From Akkermansiaceae bacterium (GTDB lineage: Bacteria; Verrucomicrobiota; Verrucomicrobiia; Verrucomicrobiales; Akkermansiaceae), in NCBI GenBank assembly GCA_019634595.1, contig JAHCBC010000003.1:970661-1034660 (forward strand): DNA of 64,000 nucleotides, written 5' to 3'. Below are positions 27,430-35,265 of this stretch, piece by piece (position 1 is the first letter of the stretch; every line of letters starts with the position of its first letter). The notes beneath the pieces were generated by a model. That model saw only the letters and a program-made list of their open reading frames with translations. It did not search any database and had not been told where the DNA came from. The position numbers were made by a program, and so were the translations under genes.

Positions 27430-27440
27430 ATCCACAACCC

Positions 27441-28583
27441 ATGAAACCCACCCCGCTCATCCTCCTCGCCTTCGCTCCGCTCGCCCACGCGGGATTCCGC
27501 GCCCAGACCATCGATGACAAGGTCACCATCGGCTACGGCCTCGCCGTGGCGGATGTGGATGGTGACGGCAAGGACGACATCCTGCTGGTGGATGCCGCGC
27601 AGACGGTCTGGTACAAGAACCCCACGTGGGAGAAGCACACGCTGACCGGAAAGCTGACGCCGAAGGACCATGTCTGCGTCTGCGCAAAGGACATCGACGG
27701 GGATGGCAAGGCGGAGGTGGCGGTGGGCGCGGAGTGGGCGCCGAATGACACGAAGGACAGCGGAGCCGTTTTCGCCCTCTTCCCCGGCGAGGACCGGACA
27801 AAGCCGTGGAAGGAAAAGGCGCTGCACCGGGAGCCAACGACCCACCGCATGCATTGGGTGCTGGAGAAGCCGGGCGTGAACTTCCTGGCGGTGCTGCCGC
27901 TCCACGGCTGCGACAACGTGAAAGGTGAAGGTCCCGGCATCAAATTCCTGGGCTATCGCCCGGAAAAGGATCCCGCAAAGGACTGGGCCACCTTTCTCCT
28001 GCACGAAGGCTTCCACATGGCCCACAACTTCGACCCTGTGATGTGGCCCGGCAACGAGGAGGGCGAGAGCCTGCTGGTGGCCTGCAAGGAGGGCACCCAC
28101 CTGCTCCAGCAACGGGATGGAAAATGGAACGCCACCCGCATGACCGAGAAAGGCTCCGGCGAGGTGCGCACGGGCAAGCTGCCGGGGGGGAAGCGCTTCA
28201 TCGCCACCATCGAGCCGATGCACGGCAACGAGGTGGTCATCAATCCGGAGAACGCGGAAGGGAAGCTGTGGTCGGAGAACCGCATCGTGCTGGATGACAC
28301 ACTGGCCCAAGGCCATGCTCTGGCGGCGGCGGACTTCCTCGGGCTGGGCCATGACCAGGTGGTGGCAGGCTGGCGGGAACCCGCGAAGGACACGAAAAAG
28401 GTCGGCATCAGGCTCTATGCCCCCAACGCCGATGGCACGGAGTGGAAGTTGCACTCGCTGGTCGATGACAACGCGATGGCCTGCGAGGACATCAAGGCCG
28501 CTGACCTGAACGGGGACGGCAAGCCGGACCTCATCGCCTCCGGGCGGGCGACGAAGAACCTCATCATCTACTGGAACGAATAA
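27441..28583 (+). CDS. exported FG-GAP/VCBS-repeat protein
   Basis: A 380-residue protein with signal peptide MKPTPLILLAFAPLAHA. It carries FG-GAP-type repeats, each with a calcium-binding-like D-x-D-x-D-G loop, for example GLAVADVDGDGKDDILLV, AKDIDGDGKAEVAVG and AADLNGDGKPDLIASG. These build a beta-propeller and are common in secreted PVC proteins. An HDxHN-like catalytic motif is absent, so it is probably a binding protein, not an enzyme. It follows the TPR gene closely and may be co-expressed with it. The start is moved to ATG 27441 from an upstream TTG. Confidence 0.85.
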   Translation: MKPTPLILLAFAPLAHAGFRAQTIDDKVTIGYGLAVADVDGDGKDDILLVDAAQTVWYKNPTWEKHTLTGKLTPKDHVCVCAKDIDGDGKAEVAVGAEWAPNDTKDSGAVFALFPGEDRTKPWKEKALHREPTTHRMHWVLEKPGVNFLAVLPLHGCDNVKGEGPGIKFLGYRPEKDPAKDWATFLLHEGFHMAHNFDPVMWPGNEEGESLLVACKEGTHLLQQRDGKWNATRMTEKGSGEVRTGKLPGGKRFIATIEPMHGNEVVINPENAEGKLWSENRIVLDDTLAQGHALAAADFLGLGHDQVVAGWREPAKDTKKVGIRLYAPNADGTEWKLHSLVDDNAMACEDIKAADLNGDGKPDLIASGRATKNLIIYWNE

Positions 28584-28591
28584 AGGACACC

Positions 28592-29026
28592 ATGGAACCA
28601 CGGATCACCCTCATCACCCTCGGCGTGGCGGATCTGCCCCGCGCCGTCCGCTTCTACCGCGATGGCCTCGGCCTACCGACGATCTACAAGGAGGGCGATC
28701 CCATCGCCTTCTTCGACACCCTGGGCACGAAGTTCTCCGTGTTTCCGCTCGATGAACTGGCGCACGACATTTCCCCGGACACGAAGCCATCCGGCGGAGG
28801 CTTCAAAGGCATCACGCTGGCCCACAACGTCCGCACCAAAGAGGAAGTGGCGGCCGTGCTGGCGGAGGCGGTACGGGCCGGGGCCACCGTCGTGAAGCCC
28901 GCGCAGGATGTTTTCTGGGGCGGACACAGCGGCTACTTCACGGACCCGGACGGACACTATTGGGAGGTCGCGTGGAATCCCCTGTCCCCGCTGGGCGAGG
29001 ATGGCTTCATGAAGCTGGAGCCATAG
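28592..29026 (+). CDS. VOC family protein (glyoxalase/bleomycin-resistance fold)
   Basis: A 144-residue vicinal-oxygen-chelate protein. It has the two beta-alpha-beta-beta-beta halves, beginning PRITLITLGVADLPRAVRFYRDGLG and ending GGHSGYFTDPDGHYWEVAWNP. The last segment is the typical metal-side strand, with Glu in WEVAW. Similar small proteins act as glyoxalases, dioxygenases or antibiotic-binding proteins. The specific role is unknown. It begins eight bases after the FG-GAP gene stop and is probably translated from the same mRNA. Confidence 0.9.
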   Translation: MEPRITLITLGVADLPRAVRFYRDGLGLPTIYKEGDPIAFFDTLGTKFSVFPLDELAHDISPDTKPSGGGFKGITLAHNVRTKEEVAAVLAEAVRAGATVVKPAQDVFWGGHSGYFTDPDGHYWEVAWNPLSPLGEDGFMKLEP

Positions 29027-29102
29027 GGGTTTGTTGAAAACCGAGGCTGCCGCGTCCCGCCGCGACAGCGCCCGTCCCGAAACCAAACCTGCCCTCACGC
29101 AA

Positions 29103-29147
29103 CATCGGCGGGACGCCGATGCCACGGCCTGCTGCGGGACGCAGCAG
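29103..29147. repeat. two adjacent perfect palindromes with GGA loops
   Basis: catcggcg-gga-cgccgatg (29103-29121) and ctgctgcg-gga-cgcagcag (29129-29147) are perfect 8-bp stems around the same three-base loop. Further GC-rich partial palindromes lie at 29040-29090. They lie between the convergent VOC and 29172-29981 genes, where REP-like elements or terminators are expected. Confidence 0.6.
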
Positions 29148-29171
29148 CCACGCCGGGAGTGGCTCCGCCTT

Positions 29172-29981
29172 TCACTTGAACAGATGCCGGAGATCATCCG
29201 GAACTTCGTCCGAGTAGTAGGTGTGGAGACCGGATGAGGATCTCATCAGCACATCCGGGTCCAGCATGTCCTCCGGGAGCGCGTCTCCATCCACTTCCGG
29301 ATAACTGTAGACGCGGTACTCGCGCTGTCCGCTTTTGGTCAAACGGGTGTCCACGATCAATGCCTCCTCCTGCCAACTGTTGGATATGGAAGAAAAATGC
29401 GAACGCAGTGCCTCCGCGACCAGCGGATGGTCCCGCCCGACAATGCCATCTAGCCTGGCTTGCGCTTCGTTGCGGCGGGCCTCTCCGCTCTTTCCTCCCG
29501 CGTCACCTGGCGGGACCATCAGCACGGTGACGCCATCCTCATCCCTCAGGATCTTGACGTGCTTCGCCTGACGCTCATTTTCCGCTGCTCTCACCTCGTC
29601 CGCAAGCGTTTGGAGCTTATTCACCGTCTCCCCGCTGATGCCGAACAACGCCAGCTCATCCCGGGAAATCCGGCCCTCAAGATCCATGATGTTCACCCGG
29701 ATCCGGTCCGTGAGTCCGGCGGGCACCGTGATGCTGCCATCCATGTGCATCCGCATCGCCGGCTTGTCCGGAGTTCCCTTCGCCGGCCGTTCCGGCCGCT
29801 TCCTCCCCCCATCCGCCCCGGAAGACACCGGCTGCACCTGCCAGTTCCCGTGGTCCGCCGCCTCCGGCCATAGCAGCCCTCCGGGCCCTCCACCTCCCGC
29901 CATGGCCCCTCTCAGGATCCACCCCATCCCGGCACAGCCGAGGGCAACCACAACCATCACTGCCACACGGCGGGAGTTCAT
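29172..29981 (-). CDS. hypothetical membrane-anchored protein
   Basis: A 269-residue protein. The N-terminus MNSRRVAVMVVVALGCAGMGWILRG is a signal anchor. A low-complexity Gly/Pro/Lys-rich stretch (about residues 25-65) follows, then a helical region with LFGISGETVNKLQTLADEVRAAENERQAKHVKIL. The C-terminal part has HFSSISNSWQEEALIVDTRLTKSG. I do not recognise a domain. A GGAAG lies six bases upstream of ATG 29981, which favours this start over the ATG two codons earlier. The upstream region contains four long G-tracts on the coding strand. The protein is probably extracytoplasmic. Confidence 0.65.
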   Translation of the reverse strand: MNSRRVAVMVVVALGCAGMGWILRGAMAGGGGPGGLLWPEAADHGNWQVQPVSSGADGGRKRPERPAKGTPDKPAMRMHMDGSITVPAGLTDRIRVNIMDLEGRISRDELALFGISGETVNKLQTLADEVRAAENERQAKHVKILRDEDGVTVLMVPPGDAGGKSGEARRNEAQARLDGIVGRDHPLVAEALRSHFSSISNSWQEEALIVDTRLTKSGQREYRVYSYPEVDGDALPEDMLDPDVLMRSSSGLHTYYSDEVPDDLRHLFK

Positions 29982-30017
29982 TCCCATCTTCCAACCACAA
30001 ATTCCGCCTCCACTCAA

Positions 30018-30376
30018 TCCTCCAGCATCGTTCCTTCTTTTTTCCTCTCCTCCTCCATGATCGCGTAATGGGATGCGGGCCGGATTTGTGACAGTGTCTT
30101 CACGTCAGCGCGACGGACTCCCCCCGACCGGCACGGTGACAAAATCTCCCCCGAGAAAACAACTCCCCCCAAAAGAAATCGGCAGGTGATTCCCCCCGCG
30201 GCGTCATCTGCCGATTGGATTTGGTGGGCACACGCTCACAGCGCACCTTGCACAGACGGAGTGCGAATTCGTCATCGCCCCCAGGACAGGCCTTTCATGG
30301 CCGGTTGAGCTTCAACGATCGACATCCCGGCACATGATCTGCGGGTCTGTTTCCACCAATCCAACCCATTGGAACC
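30018..30376. other. intergenic region with C6-tract array and 13-bp inverted repeat
   Basis: C-tracts of five or six bases occur at 30120-30125, 30148-30152, 30165-30170 and 30192-30197, so the minus strand has four G5-6 runs in 78 bases. aatcggcaggtga (30177-30189) pairs with tcatctgccgatt (30204-30216) with one wobble. Together they suggest a structured or regulatory region upstream of the minus-strand membrane protein gene. No gene is visible here. Confidence 0.45.
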
Positions 30377-30529
30377 ATGAAACAGAAACACGACTCGAAA
30401 TCCAAAAAGCCGCATCGGGAAACCGAACATCCGTCCCGCAAATCATCTTCCCCTCCTTCGGAGAGCAATCCCCGCCGCCAGAGCGACAATGAAGCGAAGA
30501 TCGAGGACGACATGATTCTCCGTCGTTGA
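30377..30529 (+). CDS. possible small hydrophilic protein, 50 residues
   Basis: A 50-codon frame starting MKQKHDSKSKKPHRETEHPS and ending DDMILRR. It is extremely rich in Lys, Ser, Arg, Pro and Glu with no hydrophobic core, so it would be disordered and basic in its first half. A weak GGAA precedes the ATG by two bases. It lies in an otherwise gene-poor stretch. No family is recognised and the call rests on composition and a complete start-to-stop frame only. Confidence 0.35.
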   Translation: MKQKHDSKSKKPHRETEHPSRKSSSPPSESNPRRQSDNEAKIEDDMILRR

Positions 30530-31175
30530 GAAACGTCCGGGCACACAACTGACCCGGTGCATGCGGGCCGCCCCATCCGGCGGTCCGTTTTTCGTGCCAT
30601 GAAGGCACGCTCAAGGCGCGGCCATGAGGCACCCCACCAATGCCACCACGTGAAAAAGGACGATGATGAACGGCCAGAAAAGGAGCGAGCGCAGGAGGAC
30701 GACGGGAGGCAAAGTATCCGCAGAATCCGTTCAAACCCTAACATTAGCACCAAAAAAACAGGGAATTTTCGTCCCTTGCGCCAAATGGGTTTCGTGCTCC
30801 CCGCCCGATTGGAATCGGCTCTGACTTTTCCAATCGCCAAACACCACGTTTTCCGCCATGGTTCCCGTGTCGCAAGACAAGACGGTCCGGCTGAGATGCT
30901 TCGAGGTTATTGGGTTTTTCCTCGGGGATGATCATCCGGACCGTTTTCTTTTTTCCCATTGGGAGCCTTCGTACGGAGGTGGAGGGACAACGGCATCCGA
31001 GGGGTCACGGACTTTCCATCGCTGGCCATGCGAACCAGACAACTGGAAGCATTTCACTCCGACTTTCGGTATCCATTGGATGCTCCGGGGCGGAATGAGT
31101 TCCGCGGTCCAATTTCCGATCTCCCACACAGGGGAGCATCAATTCCAGCGGATCCTCAAGTCCGTCTCATGCAAG
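30530..31175. other. gene-poor region; possible 33-residue hydrophobic frame at 30611-30712 (minus)
   Basis: No convincing gene of normal size lies here. On the minus strand a TTG at 30712 opens a 33-codon frame, PPVVLLRSLLFWPFIIVLFH with a second hydrophobic part VVALVGCLMAAP, which would be a single-span membrane peptide. The opposite strand is highly charged, so this could be a by-product. A nested hairpin with a T-run is at 30882-30955. Codon use in the longer frames is AT-tolerant and unlike neighbouring genes. Confidence 0.3.
30882..30955 (+). terminator. nested hairpin followed by T-rich tract
   Basis: acggtccgg (30882-30890) pairs with ccggaccgt (30936-30944), and inside it cgagg (30902-30906) pairs with cctcg (30920-30924). 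A T-rich run, ttttcttttttc, follows at 30944-30955. The outer loop of 45 bases is long for a simple terminator, so it may be the 3' end of a structured RNA. Confidence 0.4.
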
Positions 31176-31250
31176 TGGTGGTCCCGGGTGGAATCGAACC
31201 ACCACCTACGGCTTCGGAGACCATCGTCCTATCCATTGGACTACGGGACC
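31176..31250 (-). tRNA. tRNA-Arg (anticodon CCG)
   Basis: The minus strand folds as a standard cloverleaf. The acceptor GGTCCCG pairs with CGGGACC, then discriminator A and an encoded CCA. The D-arm is in GTCCAATGGATAGGAC, the anticodon loop CTCCGAA reads CCG, and the T-arm is GGTGGTTCGATTCCACC. It is isolated in a gene-poor region. Confidence 0.92.
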
Positions 31251-31351
31251 TTTCTCGCGGAGGCGGGGAGATTTAGCGGTCCGCTTCCTTCTTGGCAAGG
31301 AGAAGGGTGGCGAAATTTCCCGCCTCCCTTCTCCTGCAGATCGTACGAAAC

Positions 31352-32731
31352 TCACTTCACGCAGCCGTCGTAAAAGTGGTAGTCGCCGTCCTTCGCCCAG
31401 CGGCTGATGCACAGCGCCAGCTCGCGGGCGTGGTAGTCGCCCCACTGGGAGGACTCGCCGAAGGGGACTTTCTTCCCTTCCGGGATGTAGTCCCACCCGT
31501 TCGGACGGTGATAGACGCTGTGGAGCAGAAGCCCGTGGTGGCTTTCATCGGAGGACAGGTATGGGTCCGCGAACAGGGAGCGGGCGGTGGTGAGGCCGGC
31601 CTGCCAGTACTTCGCGCCGTCTTCCGATCCGGTGCCGAGCCAGCGGCCGAGGCGAAGCAGACCCTGCGCGCCGATGGCGGCGGCGGAGGAGTCGATCGGC
31701 TCGTGCTCGTTGTCCGGTTGGGAAACACGGTCGAGGTAGTCGCCGAGGTGGACAAGCCCGGGAGCACCGGTGTCCCAATAGGGCACGCCATCGACGGGGG
31801 TGTTCGCGATGAAGAAATCGCAGGTCGCGCGGGCGGCCTTCTCGAAGATGGCGACGACGGCGGTGCGGCCGCCGAACGGTGCCAGCGCGTCATCCGGGAC
31901 GAGGGCGAGGAACTCGAGCTGCTCCGCGAAGCCGACCATGGCCCAGGCGAGGCCGCGGGTCCAGGTGGTGAAGCCGGTGTAGCCCTGCTGGGAGTTCGGG
32001 CAGCGGAAGTTGCCGTCGTTGGTGTTGAAGACGGCCTCGTGCGCGGCGCGTCCCCACACGTCATAGACGTCCCGGCCCTCGCCGTAGAAGACGGAGTATT
32101 TCGCCGTCGCCTTGCAGTGGAAGATGAGGCGCTCGAGCAGGTCGGTTTCCTTGTCACCCTCGTCCATCGCCTTGTGGCCGAGCAGCCATGAGCAGGCGAG
32201 CGCCCGGCAGGAGCGGATGGTGTCCACAAACAGGGAGTGCGGGCCGTTGAAGGAGTAGAGGAAGCCACCGCCGTCGGAGGTCTTCGTGAAACGGCGGGCC
32301 TGGGAGGCTCCGGAAAGCTTCAGCGCGAGGATGTTGAACTCCTGCTCCCACTTGTCCTGCGGGATGCGGCCTTCCTTGATGAGGCGCAGCAGGTTGCCGT
32401 AGGTGGAGACGTTGTTGAAACCGTGGTCATGCACGCCGAAGTGGCTGACGTGCGGAGCCATCAGCTCGACGGTGTTTTTCCGCGCGTAGTCGAGGTGCCA
32501 TTCGTCGCCCGTCGCGTCGAACTGGAGGAGCGCGGAGCCGAAGACGAAGCCCTGCGTCCACTCCGTCCAGCCGCGGGTGGTGTATTTACCGGCAGCGGTG
32601 AAAACGGGCGAGCCCTTGGCGGAGTCATACTCCGCGTCGATCCGGCGGATCTTCGCATCGGAGTATTGCCAGAGCTTGTCGATCGCCGGTTGCAGGTCGG
32701 CGGCGGTGAGGTTTTGGTCGATGTTGAGCAT
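31352..32731 (-). CDS. glycoside hydrolase family 88 (unsaturated glucuronyl hydrolase-like)
   Basis: A 459-residue alpha/alpha-barrel hydrolase. Family GH88 removes 4,5-unsaturated uronic acids from oligosaccharides left by polysaccharide lyases. Signatures include TRGWTEWTQGFVFGSALLQF, the acid-containing HVSHFGVHDHGFNN (candidate catalytic Asp near residue 103) and SFNGPHSLFVDTIRSC. The C-terminal SHHGLLLHSVYHRPNGWDYIP, followed by GESSQWGDYHARELAL, is typical of the family. No signal peptide is visible, so it should be cytoplasmic. It is followed on the same strand by no lyase, but an SDR gene lies immediately upstream, which may belong to uronate metabolism. Confidence 0.9.
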   Translation of the reverse strand: MLNIDQNLTAADLQPAIDKLWQYSDAKIRRIDAEYDSAKGSPVFTAAGKYTTRGWTEWTQGFVFGSALLQFDATGDEWHLDYARKNTVELMAPHVSHFGVHDHGFNNVSTYGNLLRLIKEGRIPQDKWEQEFNILALKLSGASQARRFTKTSDGGGFLYSFNGPHSLFVDTIRSCRALACSWLLGHKAMDEGDKETDLLERLIFHCKATAKYSVFYGEGRDVYDVWGRAAHEAVFNTNDGNFRCPNSQQGYTGFTTWTRGLAWAMVGFAEQLEFLALVPDDALAPFGGRTAVVAIFEKAARATCDFFIANTPVDGVPYWDTGAPGLVHLGDYLDRVSQPDNEHEPIDSSAAAIGAQGLLRLGRWLGTGSEDGAKYWQAGLTTARSLFADPYLSSDESHHGLLLHSVYHRPNGWDYIPEGKKVPFGESSQWGDYHARELALCISRWAKDGDYHFYDGCVK

Positions 32732-32757
32732 GGGTCTGTAGGTTGAAGAATTAAATC

Positions 32758-32845
32758 AACCGCAGATGAACTCAGATGAGCGCAGATAAGAAAAAAGAGA
32801 TCTGATTCTCCTCTTATTCACGTTCATCTGCATTCATCTGCGGTT
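32758..32845. repeat. inverted pair of a cgcagatgaa-type intergenic repeat
   Basis: aaccgcagatgaa (32758-32770) is exactly inverted at 32833-32845, and the similarity extends imperfectly to about 26 bases per arm. A further direct copy (aaaccgcagatgaacgcgga) lies at 39505-39526. The pair lies between two same-strand genes and would form a long hairpin in the mRNA. Confidence 0.6.
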
Positions 32846-32856
32846 TGAATTTCTTT

Positions 32857-33663
32857 TCAGAGTTTTTCTATATGGAAGCCGCCGTCGAGATAGATGGCGT
32901 CCCCGGTGGTGAAGGGCCAGTCTCCGGCGGCAAAGGAACGGACGGCGCGGCCGACGTCCTCCGGATTGCCCCAGCGTTTCGCGGGAACGGTGGTGCCGCT
33001 GTCGATGATGGCGTCGTATTTTTCCTTCACACCGGCGGTCATGTCCGTGGCCATGATGCCCGGGCGCAGCTCGATGACCTGGGCGATCTCCGCGAGGCGC
33101 AGCGCCCACAGCTTTGACGCCATGGCGAGGCCCGCCTTTGACACGCAATACTCGCCGCGGTTGAGCGAGGCGGCGGTGGCGGAAATGGAGGAGACGAAGA
33201 CCATCTTGTAGCCGCCGGGCAGCGGGCAGTCAGAGGCGCCGCGCTCCAGCCAGTGTTTCGCCACATCCTGCGCGAGGAAGTAGGGGGCCTTCAGGTTCAC
33301 CTCGATGAGCTTGTCGAAGCTGTCCTCGGACGCTTCGGAAATGTCCTTCCTTTCCGGCGGTGCGATGCCGGCGTTCGAGACGAAGACGTCCAGCTTTCCC
33401 AACAGGCGGATGGCCAGACGGACAAGCGAGCGGCGGTCCATGTTCTTGCCCAGGTCCGCGCCCAGCACGGGGAACTGCGCATCCGCACGCGGCGAGATGT
33501 TCTGGCAGGCCTCCGCCGTTTCCTGCGCGGCGAACTTGTTGCCGGCGTAGTGGATGGCCACGTCGAATCCGGCCTTCGCCAGTTCGATGGCGATGCCACG
33601 GCCAAGGCCACGGCTGGATCCGGTGACGAGTGCGGTGGGGGCGGATGGATTTTCCTCAGGCAT
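32857..33663 (-). CDS. short-chain dehydrogenase/reductase (SDR), 3-ketoacyl-ACP reductase-like
   Basis: A 268-residue classical SDR. The cofactor motif is ALVTGSSRGLGRGIAIELA (TGxxxGxG), and the NAG motif is VFVSNAGIAPP. The catalytic Ser is in MVFVSSISATAAS, and the catalytic Tyr/Lys in GEYCVSKAGLAMASK. The C-terminal GDAIYLDGGFHIEKL is the family ending. The substrate is unknown. Proximity to the GH88 gene makes a uronate or keto-sugar reductase possible, but fatty-acid-type annotation would be assigned by similarity. The start at 33663 (MPEENPSAPTALV) is chosen over an upstream frame extension rich in Lys/Arg. Confidence 0.88.
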   Translation of the reverse strand: MPEENPSAPTALVTGSSRGLGRGIAIELAKAGFDVAIHYAGNKFAAQETAEACQNISPRADAQFPVLGADLGKNMDRRSLVRLAIRLLGKLDVFVSNAGIAPPERKDISEASEDSFDKLIEVNLKAPYFLAQDVAKHWLERGASDCPLPGGYKMVFVSSISATAASLNRGEYCVSKAGLAMASKLWALRLAEIAQVIELRPGIMATDMTAGVKEKYDAIIDSGTTVPAKRWGNPEDVGRAVRSFAAGDWPFTTGDAIYLDGGFHIEKL

Positions 33664-34031
33664 GACAGAAGGGTAGGAGTGAATTTTGTTGGATGCAATA
33701 AAAAGACGTCGGGGCTTTAGCGCCTTCAAAGGGACATTTCATCCATGTCCCTTTCCGGAGGTCAAGGACCCGGATGCGGAACGACGGGACAGCAAAGGGA
33801 CACGCCCATCCCGGACACAGAAGCCCACATCCATCTCATGTTCCGAGGGTTGCAGAGAAAGAGACAAAAGGGACATTTCCGGGACAGGAGGAATTTGTCC
33901 CCAGGGAAACGGGACATGGACACAGGGGGGCTTATATATAGCCCCCCGTGTCCCTTTCCCGGCACGTTGGTCTGGAAATGCCCTGCTTGATGAAACACTC
34001 TCCGAGCTGAAGCCAGAGGTCCCTGCCGGAG
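33664..34031. repeat. cluster of nine GGGACA/TGTCCC motifs with two stem-loops
   Basis: GGGACA occurs at 33731, 33786, 33797, 33870, 33881 and 33911, and its complement TGTCCC at 33746, 33896 and 33949, all within about 225 bases. aagggacat/atgtccctt forms a hairpin at 33729-33753. A second hairpin spans 33918-33953, with ggacac and gggggg arms around a TA-rich loop. The region lies between two minus-strand genes. The motif density suggests a protein-binding array or a structured leader upstream of the SDR gene. Confidence 0.5.
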
Positions 34032-34988
34032 TCACAAGCATAGCCGGTGCATCCACAGTCCGGGACGGTGGCGGCGTCTGACCCTGCGGACGAACTTCGG
34101 CAGTTCCGGCGTCTTCTCGAAACAAAACCGCCGCGGCAGGTCGGAATAGAGGGAGACCGGCGCATCCTTCACGTTCTTCAACCGTGCCCCACTGACCGGA
34201 CTGTGGTACCAGATGCGGCGGATGCCCAGTTCTTCCACGATGAAGCGGATGGCCGCGCACAGGATCGCCTCATCCCAGAACTGGCGGGAAAGGCGGAGGC
34301 GTTGCTCCCAGTAGCGGATGACAACGGAGGAGTGGACCCTGTGTCCCGCCAGACGGACCACACGGCGGTTCTTTTCCCGGATCCAGTCCACGCATTCCTT
34401 CACCTCGCGCAACCGGTCCGTCTGGATCTCCTCGATGAGGGCCTCGCCGGTGTCCCAGTCGAGATCGATGCGGGCCCACGCAAGGGTGCGGTGCCGCCCC
34501 CGGTGGATGGGGTGGATGCACTGGTATGGCTCGAACGGATCATCATCGCGCACCGGATGGATGCGCTGCATCCACTCCGCATCGCTGCCGTTGAGGTTGA
34601 GCTGGAGGACGATGTTCCACCCTCTGCCCCCCTTGCGGGTGGTCTGCGTCCAGCCGTCGAACAAACCGGCGGTGAGGCGGTAGGTCTCCGTTTCCACAGG
34701 CCAGAGCATGTCGAGGTCCGGCCCGGTGAAGGATTTCTTCCCGAGCGTGCCCAGCCAGCTCTTGAGCTGTGGTTTGTCGAATAGTCTGCCCAGTGATGTC
34801 TTTTTCAGTTCCTCATGGCAGGCCCTGCCCATCCCCATCTGCAGGAGGGAGATGGCGTAGCGGTCCTTGCCATAGGTGAAGAGCGTGCGTCCCCCGGGCA
34901 GGAGGGACAGAAGCTCCTCGGCTTCGTGTTGTTTCATGCGATGTCGCGTCGCGGGCACGGTTGGCCCGTCTTGTTTTTCTGGTTCCAT
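34032..34988 (-). CDS. conserved-looking hypothetical protein
   Basis: A 318-residue soluble protein with no signal peptide or membrane helix. Well-formed segments include LLSLLPGGRTLFTYGKDRYA, GRHRTLAWARIDLDWDTGEALIEEIQTD and DEAILCAAIRFIVEELGIRR. It is rich in Trp, Arg and His. The C-terminus is strongly basic (FVRRVRRRHRPGLW), which could allow nucleic-acid contact. I do not recognise the family and make no functional call. ATG 34988 is chosen; a GTG three codons upstream is possible. No Shine-Dalgarno sequence is evident. A long repeat-rich region follows its stop codon. Confidence 0.6.
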   Translation of the reverse strand: MEPEKQDGPTVPATRHRMKQHEAEELLSLLPGGRTLFTYGKDRYAISLLQMGMGRACHEELKKTSLGRLFDKPQLKSWLGTLGKKSFTGPDLDMLWPVETETYRLTAGLFDGWTQTTRKGGRGWNIVLQLNLNGSDAEWMQRIHPVRDDDPFEPYQCIHPIHRGRHRTLAWARIDLDWDTGEALIEEIQTDRLREVKECVDWIREKNRRVVRLAGHRVHSSVVIRYWEQRLRLSRQFWDEAILCAAIRFIVEELGIRRIWYHSPVSGARLKNVKDAPVSLYSDLPRRFCFEKTPELPKFVRRVRRRHRPGLWMHRLCL

Positions 34989-35265
34989 GGAAGCCACCGC
35001 AAAAGGAGCGGCGGCATGCGCACTGATGACCCGCCTTCAGGAAAGGAAGGCGGCGTCGCAATCAGGGCTTGGAACTCAGGACACGCATGATGGTGCGGGG
35101 TAAGATGGGAAGACGTCTAACGGGAGGATGGGGACAAGTCAAGGATGGGAGTGGGGGTAGCGGACCTCGCGAGAGATTCCATGGGGATGGAGCGAGGCCT
35201 CAGTCTCCGCTGCCCCGGACTTTGGATTGCAGTGAGCCATCGCAGCCGTGATAAGATGACATCAC

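Noticed and set aside
30744..30959. Minus-strand frame of 71 codons beginning MGKKKTVRMIIPEEKP
   Set aside because: Its third codon positions are not GC-biased as in the neighbouring genes, it coincides with the nested hairpin and T-run, and it has no recognisable domain.
33729..33954. CRISPR-like array suspected from repeated GGGACA motifs
   Set aside because: The repeats are only six bases, occur in both orientations and have irregular spacing; no cas gene is present.
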